Below, in pieces: positions 35,605 to 42,886 of a stretch of 64,000 nucleotides of DNA; within the stretch, counting starts at the first letter, position 1, and each line of letters starts with the position of its first letter. The translations under genes and the position numbers were made by a program. Below the pieces are notes generated by a model. It saw only the letters and a program-made list of their open reading frames with translations, searched no databases and was not told the DNA's origin. This stretch comes from an uncultured Pelagibacteraceae bacterium (lineage in GTDB: Bacteria; Pseudomonadota; Alphaproteobacteria; Pelagibacterales; Pelagibacteraceae): NCBI GenBank assembly GCA_902556905.1, contig CACDYK010000005.1, forward strand, positions 16,919 to 80,918, written 5' to 3'.

Positions 35605-36903
35605 TTACTTAAGATTTAAGTAGTCACTATTCAGTAAACCTACTGATTTTAGTACTCTATATTGAGATAATAAATAGCTTCTTTCAGCTTCAGCAAGATT
35701 AATTTTTGCACTGATTAAATTAGATCTAGATTGAAGAACATCAAAAGTTGATCTTCCTGAGCCATTTTCATACTCGAAGCTAATTCCTTCCGTTGCAATC
35801 TCTGAAGCCTTAACCTGAGATTGAACTGCTTGTAAAAAACTTCTTGAAGATTGTAATGTTGACCAAGCCGATGTGACTGATTGAGTATTATTTTTTTGAG
35901 CATTTTCTAACAATAATCTTTTCATTCCTTTTGCTTCAAGATTTTTATTAACTATAGATTTATTCTTTCCACCAAATTGAAAAGGCCAAGAAACTGTTGC
36001 TTGTAAAACATCTTTTTCTCTTTTGTCATAAGTTGCACTTAAATCATCAGAATAAGTTCTTTCTAATGAAATTTTTGCAGTAGGTGAAAGATCAGATCTT
36101 GCTATTTTCACATCCAATTCTGATTGACCATATTCTATTTCGGCAATAATTAGTTCAGGACTTTTTTTCAAAGATATTTCTTTTGCTTCATTTAAATTTG
36201 ACGGAATCGTTAATTCAGTTTTATATATTTTTCTCAAATTTTCTTTAGTTGTAATAATTCCTATTACATTTTCATAATTTAATTTACTAGTTACTATATT
36301 ATTTTGGGCTTCAATATATCTTGCTTGTGCTCCAGCTAAAGACGATTGAGATTGAGCTAAGTCAGATGCTGTAATTTGACCTCTACTAAGTCTAGCATTG
36401 TCTAATTCAAATTGTCTCTGAAGTAAATTTACATTTTCTTCGTTAATATTTAATTTTTCATAAGCTAAAATTAATCCAGTATAAGTTTCTATTGCTTTTA
36501 AAAAAACTTCTTGTTCTTTTTTAATAAGTTTTGCTTCAGATATATTTAATCCTAATTTACTTTTTTCATATTCTGTTTTTCTTCCTTGGCCATCTAGTAA
36601 AGTTTGCTCAATTTTTATTGAAGATGTCATTGAGTTGGTATCAGTTATCGATGCATCTCCCCCACTCTGGTTTGTAAGTTTACTTGTTTCTTCAAAGTTT
36701 TTTGTACCCGTTAAAGTCATTGTTGGAAAAAGATCACTTTTAGAAATATTTAAAACTTCTTTTTGAATTTCTAAGTTTCTTCTTTCCGCCTGAAGTTCTA
36801 AATTATTTTCATAAGTTTGCTTTAAAGCATCTTTTAGTGTTGCTGAAAAAGCACTTAATGGAAAAATTAAAGTACAGAAAATAATTAAAAAAATATTATT
36901 CAT
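35605..36903 (-). CDS. tolC: TolC-family outer membrane efflux protein
   Basis: A 432-aa outer-membrane factor. The signal peptide is MNNIFLIIFCTLIFPLSAFSA, then TLKDALKQTYENNLELQAERRNL, the typical TolC start, and two repeated long coiled-coil halves (AQSQSSLAGAQARYIEAQNN and VLQSRSNLISAKINLAEAER) as expected for the periplasmic tunnel. TolC trimers work with type I secretion or RND/MFS efflux pumps; no partner gene is adjacent, so it probably serves several systems. It overlaps the upstream kinase gene by 4 bp. The ATG lies 344 bp from recA across a spacer that includes the recA promoter. Confidence 0.9.
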   Translation of the reverse strand: MNNIFLIIFCTLIFPLSAFSATLKDALKQTYENNLELQAERRNLEIQKEVLNISKSDLFPTMTLTGTKNFEETSKLTNQSGGDASITDTNSMTSSIKIEQTLLDGQGRKTEYEKSKLGLNISEAKLIKKEQEVFLKAIETYTGLILAYEKLNINEENVNLLQRQFELDNARLSRGQITASDLAQSQSSLAGAQARYIEAQNNIVTSKLNYENVIGIITTKENLRKIYKTELTIPSNLNEAKEISLKKSPELIIAEIEYGQSELDVKIARSDLSPTAKISLERTYSDDLSATYDKREKDVLQATVSWPFQFGGKNKSIVNKNLEAKGMKRLLLENAQKNNTQSVTSAWSTLQSSRSFLQAVQSQVKASEIATEGISFEYENGSGRSTFDVLQSRSNLISAKINLAEAERSYLLSQYRVLKSVGLLNSDYLNLK

Positions 36904-37826
36904 TTATTATATTTTATTGTCTTAATTTGATGATTGCTATTTAAATTTAAAATTATTGAAGAATATTTTGGCGCATATTTAAACATATTTTGTGTTATTC
37001 TTTGGTAAGTTTGCATAAAGTTAATAACTTTGTCTTTGCTCATGATTTTATGACTAGATTTGTTCTTAGTTTTTAACCATAGCTTATTCTCTTGCTTTAA
37101 CCTCCATTTTTGAAGCAAACCAAAGTTTTTAGCCTTTAAATATATTAAACAATTAAGTTGGGCATATAATTTCTTATATTTCATCTTTAATTGTTGATTA
37201 ACATATTTTCTCCAAATAAGTTTTTGATCATTTATTTTTTCAAGTGAATTGATAGATTTTTTAAGAGTTTTATTTGCCTCAGCTTTTGCCCCTACGCACC
37301 AGCCCTCAAATATTATTACATCTGACCGCTGTTTGATCTTATACCAATTCTTTCTAGGAAATCTGTCGTCAACTGCTTTATTGAAATTTGGCAAATCAAT
37401 TTTTTTAAAATTTTTACTTTTTGCTTTTTTAAAAAAGTTTAACATCATTTGAATATCATGAGTTCCTGGTACTCCTCTTGTAGCCAACATTGGGTGAATT
37501 TTTTTTGATAAATTTAATCTTTCTTTTCGAGTTTTATAAAAATCATCTATTGAAATTTTAAATACTTTTAATTTAAAATATTTTTCTAATATAATTTTTA
37601 TAATTGAACTGATGGTCGTTTTACCTGTTCCTTGTCCACCTGCTAAACCTACAATATAAGGTTTTTTACTATTTGTTTTTTTTGCAATCCAAAAACACAT
37701 TGGAATTAAAAAAGACTTCAGCATTCCCTCTTTATTACTAAATTTTTCTTTAGATGTTTCTTGTGATTTAATAAATTTAAAACAATCTTTTTTAACTTTA
37801 CTAAAACACTCTTCAGTAATTTTCAT
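36900..37826 (-). CDS. P-loop kinase related to D-glycerate 3-kinase (GLYK-type, COG4240)
   Basis: A 308-aa P-loop kinase. Walker A is GLAGGQGTGKTTIS (about residue 80-93), followed by FKISIDDFYKTRKERLNLS, then the group-specific HPMLATRGVPGTHDIQMM, which is typical of plant-type glycerate kinases and their bacterial relatives, and DVIIFEGWCVGAKAE. These enzymes resemble uridine kinase/PRK. A glycerate 3-kinase role (glycerate to 3-phosphoglycerate) would fit carbon salvage from glycolate or serine, but substrate is not proven. The gene is 5 bp from GFA and overlaps tolC by 4 bp. Confidence 0.75.
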   Translation of the reverse strand: MKITEECFSKVKKDCFKFIKSQETSKEKFSNKEGMLKSFLIPMCFWIAKKTNSKKPYIVGLAGGQGTGKTTISSIIKIILEKYFKLKVFKISIDDFYKTRKERLNLSKKIHPMLATRGVPGTHDIQMMLNFFKKAKSKNFKKIDLPNFNKAVDDRFPRKNWYKIKQRSDVIIFEGWCVGAKAEANKTLKKSINSLEKINDQKLIWRKYVNQQLKMKYKKLYAQLNCLIYLKAKNFGLLQKWRLKQENKLWLKTKNKSSHKIMSKDKVINFMQTYQRITQNMFKYAPKYSSIILNLNSNHQIKTIKYNK

Positions 37827-37831
37827 TGAAC

Positions 37832-38203
37832 TTATTGCTTTTTTTGATCCATAGGATGGTTTTGACCATCTATCAAAGTTATATCTTTTAAGTTTGCTAC
37901 ATCAACTTCATCAACACAACCTAAATTAAATCCTGTCATAGTAGGAGCACTTCTTGGATTATGATGTGTATAAATCCCGCATTCCGAACAAAAATAATGT
38001 TTAGCCACTTTTGTATGAAATTGATAAAGTTTTAATTTGTCTTCTCCTTTTGTAATTTTAAACTCTTCATTTTTAACCATGCCCATTGTTGCACTTTTTC
38101 TTTTACAAATAGAACAATTGCATTTTACAATTTTTACTAATTCATTTATTGGAACACTAATTTCAGCTTCAATCGATCCACAATGACATGTTAGTTTTTG
38201 CAT
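37832..38203 (-). CDS. GFA family zinc protein (glutathione-dependent formaldehyde-activating-like)
   Basis: A 123-aa single-domain GFA protein with the expected cysteines: CHCGS near the N-terminus, CNCSICKRK (about 29-37) and CSECGIYTHH (about 73-82), binding structural and catalytic zinc. The family was named for S-hydroxymethylglutathione formation, but most members have unknown substrates. It is 6 bp downstream of the cupin gene and 5 bp upstream of the kinase gene in one minus-strand run. Confidence 0.87.
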   Translation of the reverse strand: MQKLTCHCGSIEAEISVPINELVKIVKCNCSICKRKSATMGMVKNEEFKITKGEDKLKLYQFHTKVAKHYFCSECGIYTHHNPRSAPTMTGFNLGCVDEVDVANLKDITLIDGQNHPMDQKKQ

Positions 38204-38209
38204 TAAGTA

Positions 38210-38560
38210 TTATTCTCCCCATTTTCCATGAAACTCATAAACAACTGCTGGTTCATTACCTACTACCCAACCATCATGACCTGGATCTATTGAATATGCA
38301 TCACCAGCTTTATATGTTAATTCTGTTCCATCATCATGTTTGGCACAAACTGCTCCAGCAACTATTACACCAAGATGTTTTGCTTTGCAGCTATCAGTGC
38401 CTACTGTTGGTTTAATATCTTGTGACCATTTCCAACCAGGTTGTAAAACTAATCTCATTACTCTTTGATCTCCTATTTTTACAATATCCATTTTAGCATT
38501 GTTAAAGCTGGTATTACTTTCGTCTGGATTATCAAAAGTTTTAACTTCAATTGAGCTCAT
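38210..38560 (-). CDS. Small cupin-domain protein
   Basis: A 116-aa single cupin. The segment RLVLQPGWKWSQDIKP, then KAKHLGVIVAGAVCAKHDDGTE and AGDAYSIDPGHDGWVVGNEPAVVYEFHG (shown in part) give cupin motifs 1 and 2, with a His/Asp set that could bind a metal. An AAAAGGAG ribosome site precedes the start. It heads the run cupin-GFA-kinase-tolC. No specific function can be read; metal-dependent sugar or small-molecule binding proteins of this size are common. Confidence 0.82.
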   Translation of the reverse strand: MSSIEVKTFDNPDESNTSFNNAKMDIVKIGDQRVMRLVLQPGWKWSQDIKPTVGTDSCKAKHLGVIVAGAVCAKHDDGTELTYKAGDAYSIDPGHDGWVVGNEPAVVYEFHGKWGE

Positions 38561-38612
38561 ATTTTTCTCCTTTTATAATTAAATTAGAATTACAGACTAC
38601 TAATGGTTTGAG

Positions 38613-38621
38613 TTATCCACA
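38613..38621 (+). promoter_or_regulatory. Perfect DnaA-box sequence upstream of umuD
   Basis: TTATCCACA matches the strong DnaA-box consensus exactly and sits in the 183-bp spacer between the divergent cupin and umuD genes. It is single, so it is not an origin; a 9-mer of this type can occur by chance in 64 kb. Confidence 0.25.
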
Positions 38622-38651
38622 AGCATACAAAATGTAGTTTCGATGTTCACG

Positions 38652-38672
38652 TTTTGATTCACTTTTGATTCA
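38652..38672 (+). repeat. Direct repeat TTTTGATTCA x2 upstream of umuD
   Basis: Two perfect copies of TTTTGATTCA (38652-38661 and 38663-38672) are separated by one base, placing them one helical turn apart, 25 bp upstream of the umuD -35 element. The same spacer also holds TTACAGACT twice (38590-38598 and 38674-38682). An activator or second-repressor site is possible; no factor is known. Confidence 0.35.
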
Positions 38673-38696
38673 GTTACAGACTCAAAATACAACTTC

Positions 38697-38725
38697 TTGC
38701 GTGTATTGTATAACTAGGCTATAAA
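38697..38725 (+). promoter_or_regulatory. Predicted sigma-70 promoter of umuDC
   Basis: TTGCGT (38697-38702), a 17-bp spacer and TATAAA (38720-38725) make a good sigma-70 promoter. The expected start site falls near 38732, inside the LexA box, giving a leader of only about 11 nt and no room for a normal ribosome site. Confidence 0.6.
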
Positions 38726-38728
38726 TTA

Positions 38729-38743
38729 GAACAAAACAAGAAC
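38729..38743 (+). promoter_or_regulatory. LexA (SOS) box directly before the umuD start codon
   Basis: GAAC-AAAACAA-GAAC is an exact match to the alphaproteobacterial LexA site GAAC-N7-GAAC. It overlaps the predicted transcription start and ends at the base before the umuD ATG (38744). LexA bound here would block initiation, making umuDC damage-inducible. The lexA gene is not in the window. Confidence 0.87.
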
Positions 38744-39139
38744 ATGAAACTAACAATCCCTTATTATCTACATAAAGCAGGCGCTGGTTTCCCGTCCCCT
38801 GCAACTGATTATATCGAAGAAGATATTGATCTTAACATGCATTTAATAAGAAATGTTCCAGCTACTTTCATTATTAGAGTGCAAGGTAAATCAATGGTGG
38901 ATGTTGGAATTAATGATGGAGATTTATTGGTAGTCGACAAAAGTTTAAAACCAAAAAACTTTTCAACTGTGATTGCAAACGTTCATGATGAACTTGTAGT
39001 TAAAAGCTTAGTTCAAGAAAGAGATAAAAAGTTTTTAACGTCAGGATCTAAAGAATTTACTGACAGAATTTTAATTAACGAAGAACAAGATATCTTTATC
39101 TGGGGGGTTGTAACTTATGTCATCCATTCTACGTACTAA
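38744..39139 (+). CDS. umuD: UmuD-like S24 peptidase, DNA polymerase V accessory subunit
   Basis: A 131-aa S24-family self-cleaving protein. Landmarks: GAGFPSPATDYIEEDIDLN, catalytic Ser50 in VQGKSMVDVGINDGDLLVVD and Lys87 in HDELVVKSL; the 37-residue Ser-Lys spacing equals that of E. coli UmuD (60 and 97). The scissile bond would be Ala14-Gly15 instead of Cys24-Gly25, so the N-terminal arm is about ten residues shorter than in E. coli. It is under a LexA box and overlaps umuC by 23 bp. RecA-stimulated cleavage to UmuD' would activate translesion synthesis. Confidence 0.92.
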   Translation: MKLTIPYYLHKAGAGFPSPATDYIEEDIDLNMHLIRNVPATFIIRVQGKSMVDVGINDGDLLVVDKSLKPKNFSTVIANVHDELVVKSLVQERDKKFLTSGSKEFTDRILINEEQDIFIWGVVTYVIHSTY

Positions 39140-40394
39140 AAAAATAGCATTAGTTGATTGTAATTCCTTTTACGTTTCGTGTGAAAGATTATTCAATCCT
39201 AAAATAAGAAGAAAACCTGTCGTCGTTTTATCTAACAATGATGGTTGTATCATCTCAAGATCAAATGAAGCAAAAGCTTTAGGAATTAAAATGGGTGAAC
39301 CTTATTTTAAAGCAAAAGATATTATTGTTAAAAACAAAGTTGAAGTTTTTTCATCTAATTATTCTTTGTATGGAGATTTATCTAGAAGAGTAATGAGAAC
39401 TCTTAAAAGATTTAATGCAGATATAGAAGTTTATTCTATTGATGAAGCATTTTTAGATTTGTCTAATTTCCTAGATCAAGATATAGAAAAAGTTGGAAAA
39501 GAAATTAGAGATACAGTTTTACAATGGACTGGCATTCCAACTAGTATTGGAATTGCTAAAACAAAAACGCTAAGTAAAATTGCAAATCATATTGCAAAGA
39601 AAAAACAATCAGGAGTTACTAGTTTAATTGGAATTGATAACTTAGATCCAGTACTTGAAAAAGTTGAAATTAATGATGTCTGGGGTGTTGGTAGACAACT
39701 TACAAAATTTTATCAAAAACACGGAATTTATAATGCTAAGCAACTTAAAAATAAATCTAATAGCTGGATTAAAAAATCTTCAAATGTTTTAAGTTCAAGA
39801 ACTGCAATGGAACTTAAAGGAATTCCTTGTATCAATTTAGAAACTACTACTACAAAAAGAAAAAGCTGCGTTGTTTCAAGATCGTTTGGAAAAAGAGTAG
39901 AAAGATTTCAAGAATTAAAAGAAGCAGTTGCAAATTATTGTTTAAATGCATCTGAGAAAATAAGATCAGAATCGTTAGTTGCAAAAGCAATCACTGTATT
40001 TGTTAGAACTAGTCCTTTTCAGAGAAATTATGGATATTACTCGAATGCAAAGACAATTGATTTTCCAATTGCAACAAACAATAGTATCGAAGTAGTTAAA
40101 ACTGCAGTTACAATACTTGAGAGTATATTTAAAAATGGTTACCAATATCAAAAAGCAGGTGTCATGCTAACGGGATTATCGAACGCCAATGATAAAACCA
40201 ATCTATTTTCATCTGAAAAAGATGAGAAAATAAGTAGTTTAATGAGATCTATTGATAACACTAATCATCGATACGGTAGATCTACTCTAAGTGTTGCTAG
40301 CGCTGGTGTTCAAAAGCGATGGAATATGAAAAGAGAATATTCTTCTAAAATTGATACAGCTGACTTCTATTGTCTACCAACGATTAGGGCTTGA
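39117..40394 (+). CDS. umuC: DNA polymerase V catalytic subunit UmuC
   Basis: A 425-aa Y-family translesion polymerase. The palm residues are in ALVDCNSFYVSCERLFNP and YSIDEAFLDLS, the helix-hairpin-helix region in VWGVGRQLTKFYQKHGIYNA, and the little finger in KSCVVSRSFGKRV. The C-terminal DUF4113-like tail contains HRYGRSTLSVASAGVQKRWNM (shown in part), typical of UmuC rather than DinB. It is co-transcribed with umuD (23-bp overlap), and its stop lies 1 bp from the convergent serine hydrolase gene. Confidence 0.95.
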   Translation: MSSILRTKKIALVDCNSFYVSCERLFNPKIRRKPVVVLSNNDGCIISRSNEAKALGIKMGEPYFKAKDIIVKNKVEVFSSNYSLYGDLSRRVMRTLKRFNADIEVYSIDEAFLDLSNFLDQDIEKVGKEIRDTVLQWTGIPTSIGIAKTKTLSKIANHIAKKKQSGVTSLIGIDNLDPVLEKVEINDVWGVGRQLTKFYQKHGIYNAKQLKNKSNSWIKKSSNVLSSRTAMELKGIPCINLETTTTKRKSCVVSRSFGKRVERFQELKEAVANYCLNASEKIRSESLVAKAITVFVRTSPFQRNYGYYSNAKTIDFPIATNNSIEVVKTAVTILESIFKNGYQYQKAGVMLTGLSNANDKTNLFSSEKDEKISSLMRSIDNTNHRYGRSTLSVASAGVQKRWNMKREYSSKIDTADFYCLPTIRA

Positions 40395-40395
40395 T

Positions 40396-41781
40396 TTACT
40401 TGCCCTTTTTGATTGGGTCGTAAACAATCTTTTTATAATTAAAATCTTCGTATAAAGCGTTAGTTACTACAATTCTAGATTTTTCAAAATCAATTACAAC
40501 ATGTTGGCCACCTCTACCATGCATACCCATTACAGCTCTTTTTTTACTAATTCCTTTATAATGAGCTTGAAATTGTCCTGCATATCCACGGGCGTATATC
40601 CATTGACCTGGCCTTCCTTCTTTATTTCTTTTCTCATTCTCTTTATCTATTCTATTCTCAAAAATAGTTTTTAAATATTTACCAACACAAGTATCTTTTT
40701 GCCAATCATTTAACATGGCTTTAGCAATTCTAAGATAATCATATCGTGTAGCATAAAACATAATGTTCGCATTTCCTTTTTCCTTTGAAGAATTTTTAAC
40801 TTTCCAGAATATTACACTGTCTTTAATTTTAGCTTTTTTATTAAATGTTTTTTCTAAAATTTTTTCAAAGTCATCACCTGTTTTAAACAAAACATAGTTT
40901 AATGCCAATGTTGGATTCATACTGGAATAATTAAAATATGGTTTAGATTTTTTTGTATTTTTAAAAAGAGAAATATATTGTTTAAAATCAATTACATAAT
41001 CATCAAGACCACGAAATTTTTCATCTATTAAATTTTTATTTACAATTTTTGACAATTCAGAACCCACGATATACTCTTGATCACCTGAGTTCATATTCAA
41101 AATATCAATTAATTTTTGATCATAATAAAGTGTATTTTCTAGTAATGGCCAATCATTTAATCTTGAATTAATATTTTCAATATAACCATCACATATTGCG
41201 TGTCCAATTACATAAGATACCATTGTTTTACCTGCAGACATTGATCTTAATTTAGTGTCTTTATTTATAAATTTTCCAAATCGATTATCTGGGGTAAATT
41301 TATCAATGGTGATTTTATTTCCTTCAAACCTCAAATAACTTAACAAAGCTGTTTTCTCTAATTGTTTGTCAATATACTTATCTTCTTTTAGCTTGGATTT
41401 AAACTTATAAGGTTTTTTAGATGGTTTTACTTCGTATACACCAACAATTGGTTTATCTCTGTATGGGGAGTATGTGTATTTGTAAAGTTCGAAAAGCAAA
41501 GTATCGAAATTAGGTTTTTCAGTTTCTTCTGGAAGCCAGCTACTATCATCGTAAAATTTTATTTTAAGATTATTTTCATACTTAGGTTTGTCACATTTAT
41601 TATAATACCAAAGATGGCTATACTTAGGTTCTGCTTTGCATACTTTACTTTCTTCTTTTGTTACAAATTCACTGTGACCATTTTTAAATAGCCATTTGTT
41701 AAATCCATCAAGCCTATTATTTGCATAGCTATTTTGAAAAATAAAAAAGCTTAAAGTCAAAAATACTAGTATCTTTCTCAT
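40396..41781 (-). CDS. Secreted serine hydrolase of the beta-lactamase/class C PBP family
   Basis: The tracked ORF starts at 41817, but the ATG at 41781 gives MRKILVFLTLSFFIFQNSYA, a clean signal peptide, so about 461 aa. The SxxK motif is MSAGK (Ser about 182, Lys about 185); a Tyr-containing second motif is FNYSSMNP, and HGRGGQHVVID near the end is the HxG counterpart of KTG. These identify the serine beta-lactamase-like hydrolase family (COG1680), usually peptidases or esterases in the periplasm rather than drug-resistance enzymes. An unusually long N-terminal part (about 140 residues) precedes the catalytic domain. Convergent with umuC. Confidence 0.82.
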   Translation of the reverse strand: MRKILVFLTLSFFIFQNSYANNRLDGFNKWLFKNGHSEFVTKEESKVCKAEPKYSHLWYYNKCDKPKYENNLKIKFYDDSSWLPEETEKPNFDTLLFELYKYTYSPYRDKPIVGVYEVKPSKKPYKFKSKLKEDKYIDKQLEKTALLSYLRFEGNKITIDKFTPDNRFGKFINKDTKLRSMSAGKTMVSYVIGHAICDGYIENINSRLNDWPLLENTLYYDQKLIDILNMNSGDQEYIVGSELSKIVNKNLIDEKFRGLDDYVIDFKQYISLFKNTKKSKPYFNYSSMNPTLALNYVLFKTGDDFEKILEKTFNKKAKIKDSVIFWKVKNSSKEKGNANIMFYATRYDYLRIAKAMLNDWQKDTCVGKYLKTIFENRIDKENEKRNKEGRPGQWIYARGYAGQFQAHYKGISKKRAVMGMHGRGGQHVVIDFEKSRIVVTNALYEDFNYKKIVYDPIKKGK

Positions 41782-41874
41782 TATTAAAAGGCTAATCAAA
41801 ATAGTTGTTTGTTTCAATATCCTTTTTTAATAAAAAATATTGTATTATTGATAAAAAATACTAATAAATAGAGC

Positions 41875-42096
41875 ATGCAAAACCAAGAAATAGTCAAAAT
41901 AATTGATAACCTTAAAGGAAGAAGAGGTTATGAGGAAAAAAGAGCGTCTAAATTAGGTTTTTCATCTCTTTATGCTTATTTTGAAGACAAAATTTCAAAG
42001 AAACAAAAAGCTATTGAAGACGAGCAAAAAGAATTAGAAGCTGCAAAAATTGAAGACCAACCAAAAGCAAATAAAAAAAGCTGCGGTTGTTGTTAA
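41875..42096 (+). CDS. Small charged protein with a Cys-rich tail (KKSCGCC)
   Basis: A 73-aa protein that I do not recognise as a named family. The N-terminal part (IVKIIDNLKGRRGYEEKRASKLGFSSLYAYFE) looks helical, the middle is a highly charged helix (KISKKQKAIEDEQKELEAAK) and the extreme C-terminus is SCGCC. The tail could bind a metal or carry a thiol modification. It lies 4 bp upstream of the BKACE gene on the same strand, so it is very probably co-transcribed and real; its codon use matches its neighbours. Confidence 0.68.
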   Translation: MQNQEIVKIIDNLKGRRGYEEKRASKLGFSSLYAYFEDKISKKQKAIEDEQKELEAAKIEDQPKANKKSCGCC

Positions 42097-42100
42097 ATAA

Positions 42101-42886
42101 ATGAGTTTTTATAAACCGGAAAAGTTACCTAAATTAATGGTAGCTCCAAATGGAGCTAGAAAAGTAAAAAAAGATCATCCAGCTGTTCCTTTAACAATTA
42201 GCGAGACAGTAGCAACAGCAAAATCTTGTTATGAAGCTGGTGCAGGTGCAATACATTTGCATGTAAGAGATAAAGAAGGTCAACACGTATTAGATGCAGG
42301 ACTTTATAAAGAAGCACTAAGTGAATTAGAGCATCAAGTACCAGAAATGCATATACAAGTTACAACTGAGGCTATTGGAAAATATTCTCCAGCAGATATG
42401 CGGAAGCTTGCATATGATGTAACTCCACCAGGCACATCAATTGGAACATCAGAATTAATTCCTTCTAGAAAACCTGAAGAGGAAGATATCAAACTTTATA
42501 AATATTTAACTGAAGCAGGTACAAAAATTCAACACATACTTTATAAACCTGAAGATATAGATTTATTAGTTGAATTACTAAATAAAGCAGAAATTCAAAT
42601 CAATGATGCTTGGTGTTTATTTGTTATTGGTCATTATAGTGGAAGAATAAGCTATCCAGAAAATATTTCACTGTTTGTAAAAAAAATGGAAGAGCATAAA
42701 GTAAATCTTGATTGGGCAATATGTGCTTTTGGAAAAGAAGAAATGAGTTGTTTAGAAAAAGCTATAAGTCTAGGAGGAAAAATAAGAGTTGGATTTGAAA
42801 ATTCATTATTTATGCCTAATGGAGAAATTGCTCCAGACAACCACATCAAAGTTGATGCTGTTAATAAATTGTTTCAATTAAACTAA
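42101..42886 (+). CDS. BKACE family beta-keto acid cleavage enzyme (DUF849)
   Basis: A 261-aa enzyme of the 3-keto-5-aminohexanoate cleavage (Kce/BKACE) family, which condenses a beta-keto acid with acetyl-CoA to give acetoacetate and a new acyl-CoA. Family landmarks are KKDHPAVPLTISETVATA, GAGAIHLHVRDKEGQHVLD with zinc-site His-x-His, and late NLDWAICAFGKEE and KIRVGFENSLFMPNGE. In characterised members a zinc bound by His and Glu residues acts on the keto acid. The family has many substrate groups; carnitine-derived and lysine-derived keto acids are known. It overlaps the convergent monooxygenase by 9 bp. Confidence 0.88.
   Translation: MSFYKPEKLPKLMVAPNGARKVKKDHPAVPLTISETVATAKSCYEAGAGAIHLHVRDKEGQHVLDAGLYKEALSELEHQVPEMHIQVTTEAIGKYSPADMRKLAYDVTPPGTSIGTSELIPSRKPEEEDIKLYKYLTEAGTKIQHILYKPEDIDLLVELLNKAEIQINDAWCLFVIGHYSGRISYPENISLFVKKMEEHKVNLDWAICAFGKEEMSCLEKAISLGGKIRVGFENSLFMPNGEIAPDNHIKVDAVNKLFQLN

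Noticed and set aside
38613-38621. Replication origin near the DnaA box
   Set aside because: Only one box, no cluster, no dnaA/dnaN or AT-rich unwinding array nearby.
40396-41781. Beta-lactamase resistance gene
   Set aside because: SxxK motif and signal peptide fit the broad serine hydrolase family, but the second and third motifs and long N-terminal part are not those of class A/C resistance enzymes.
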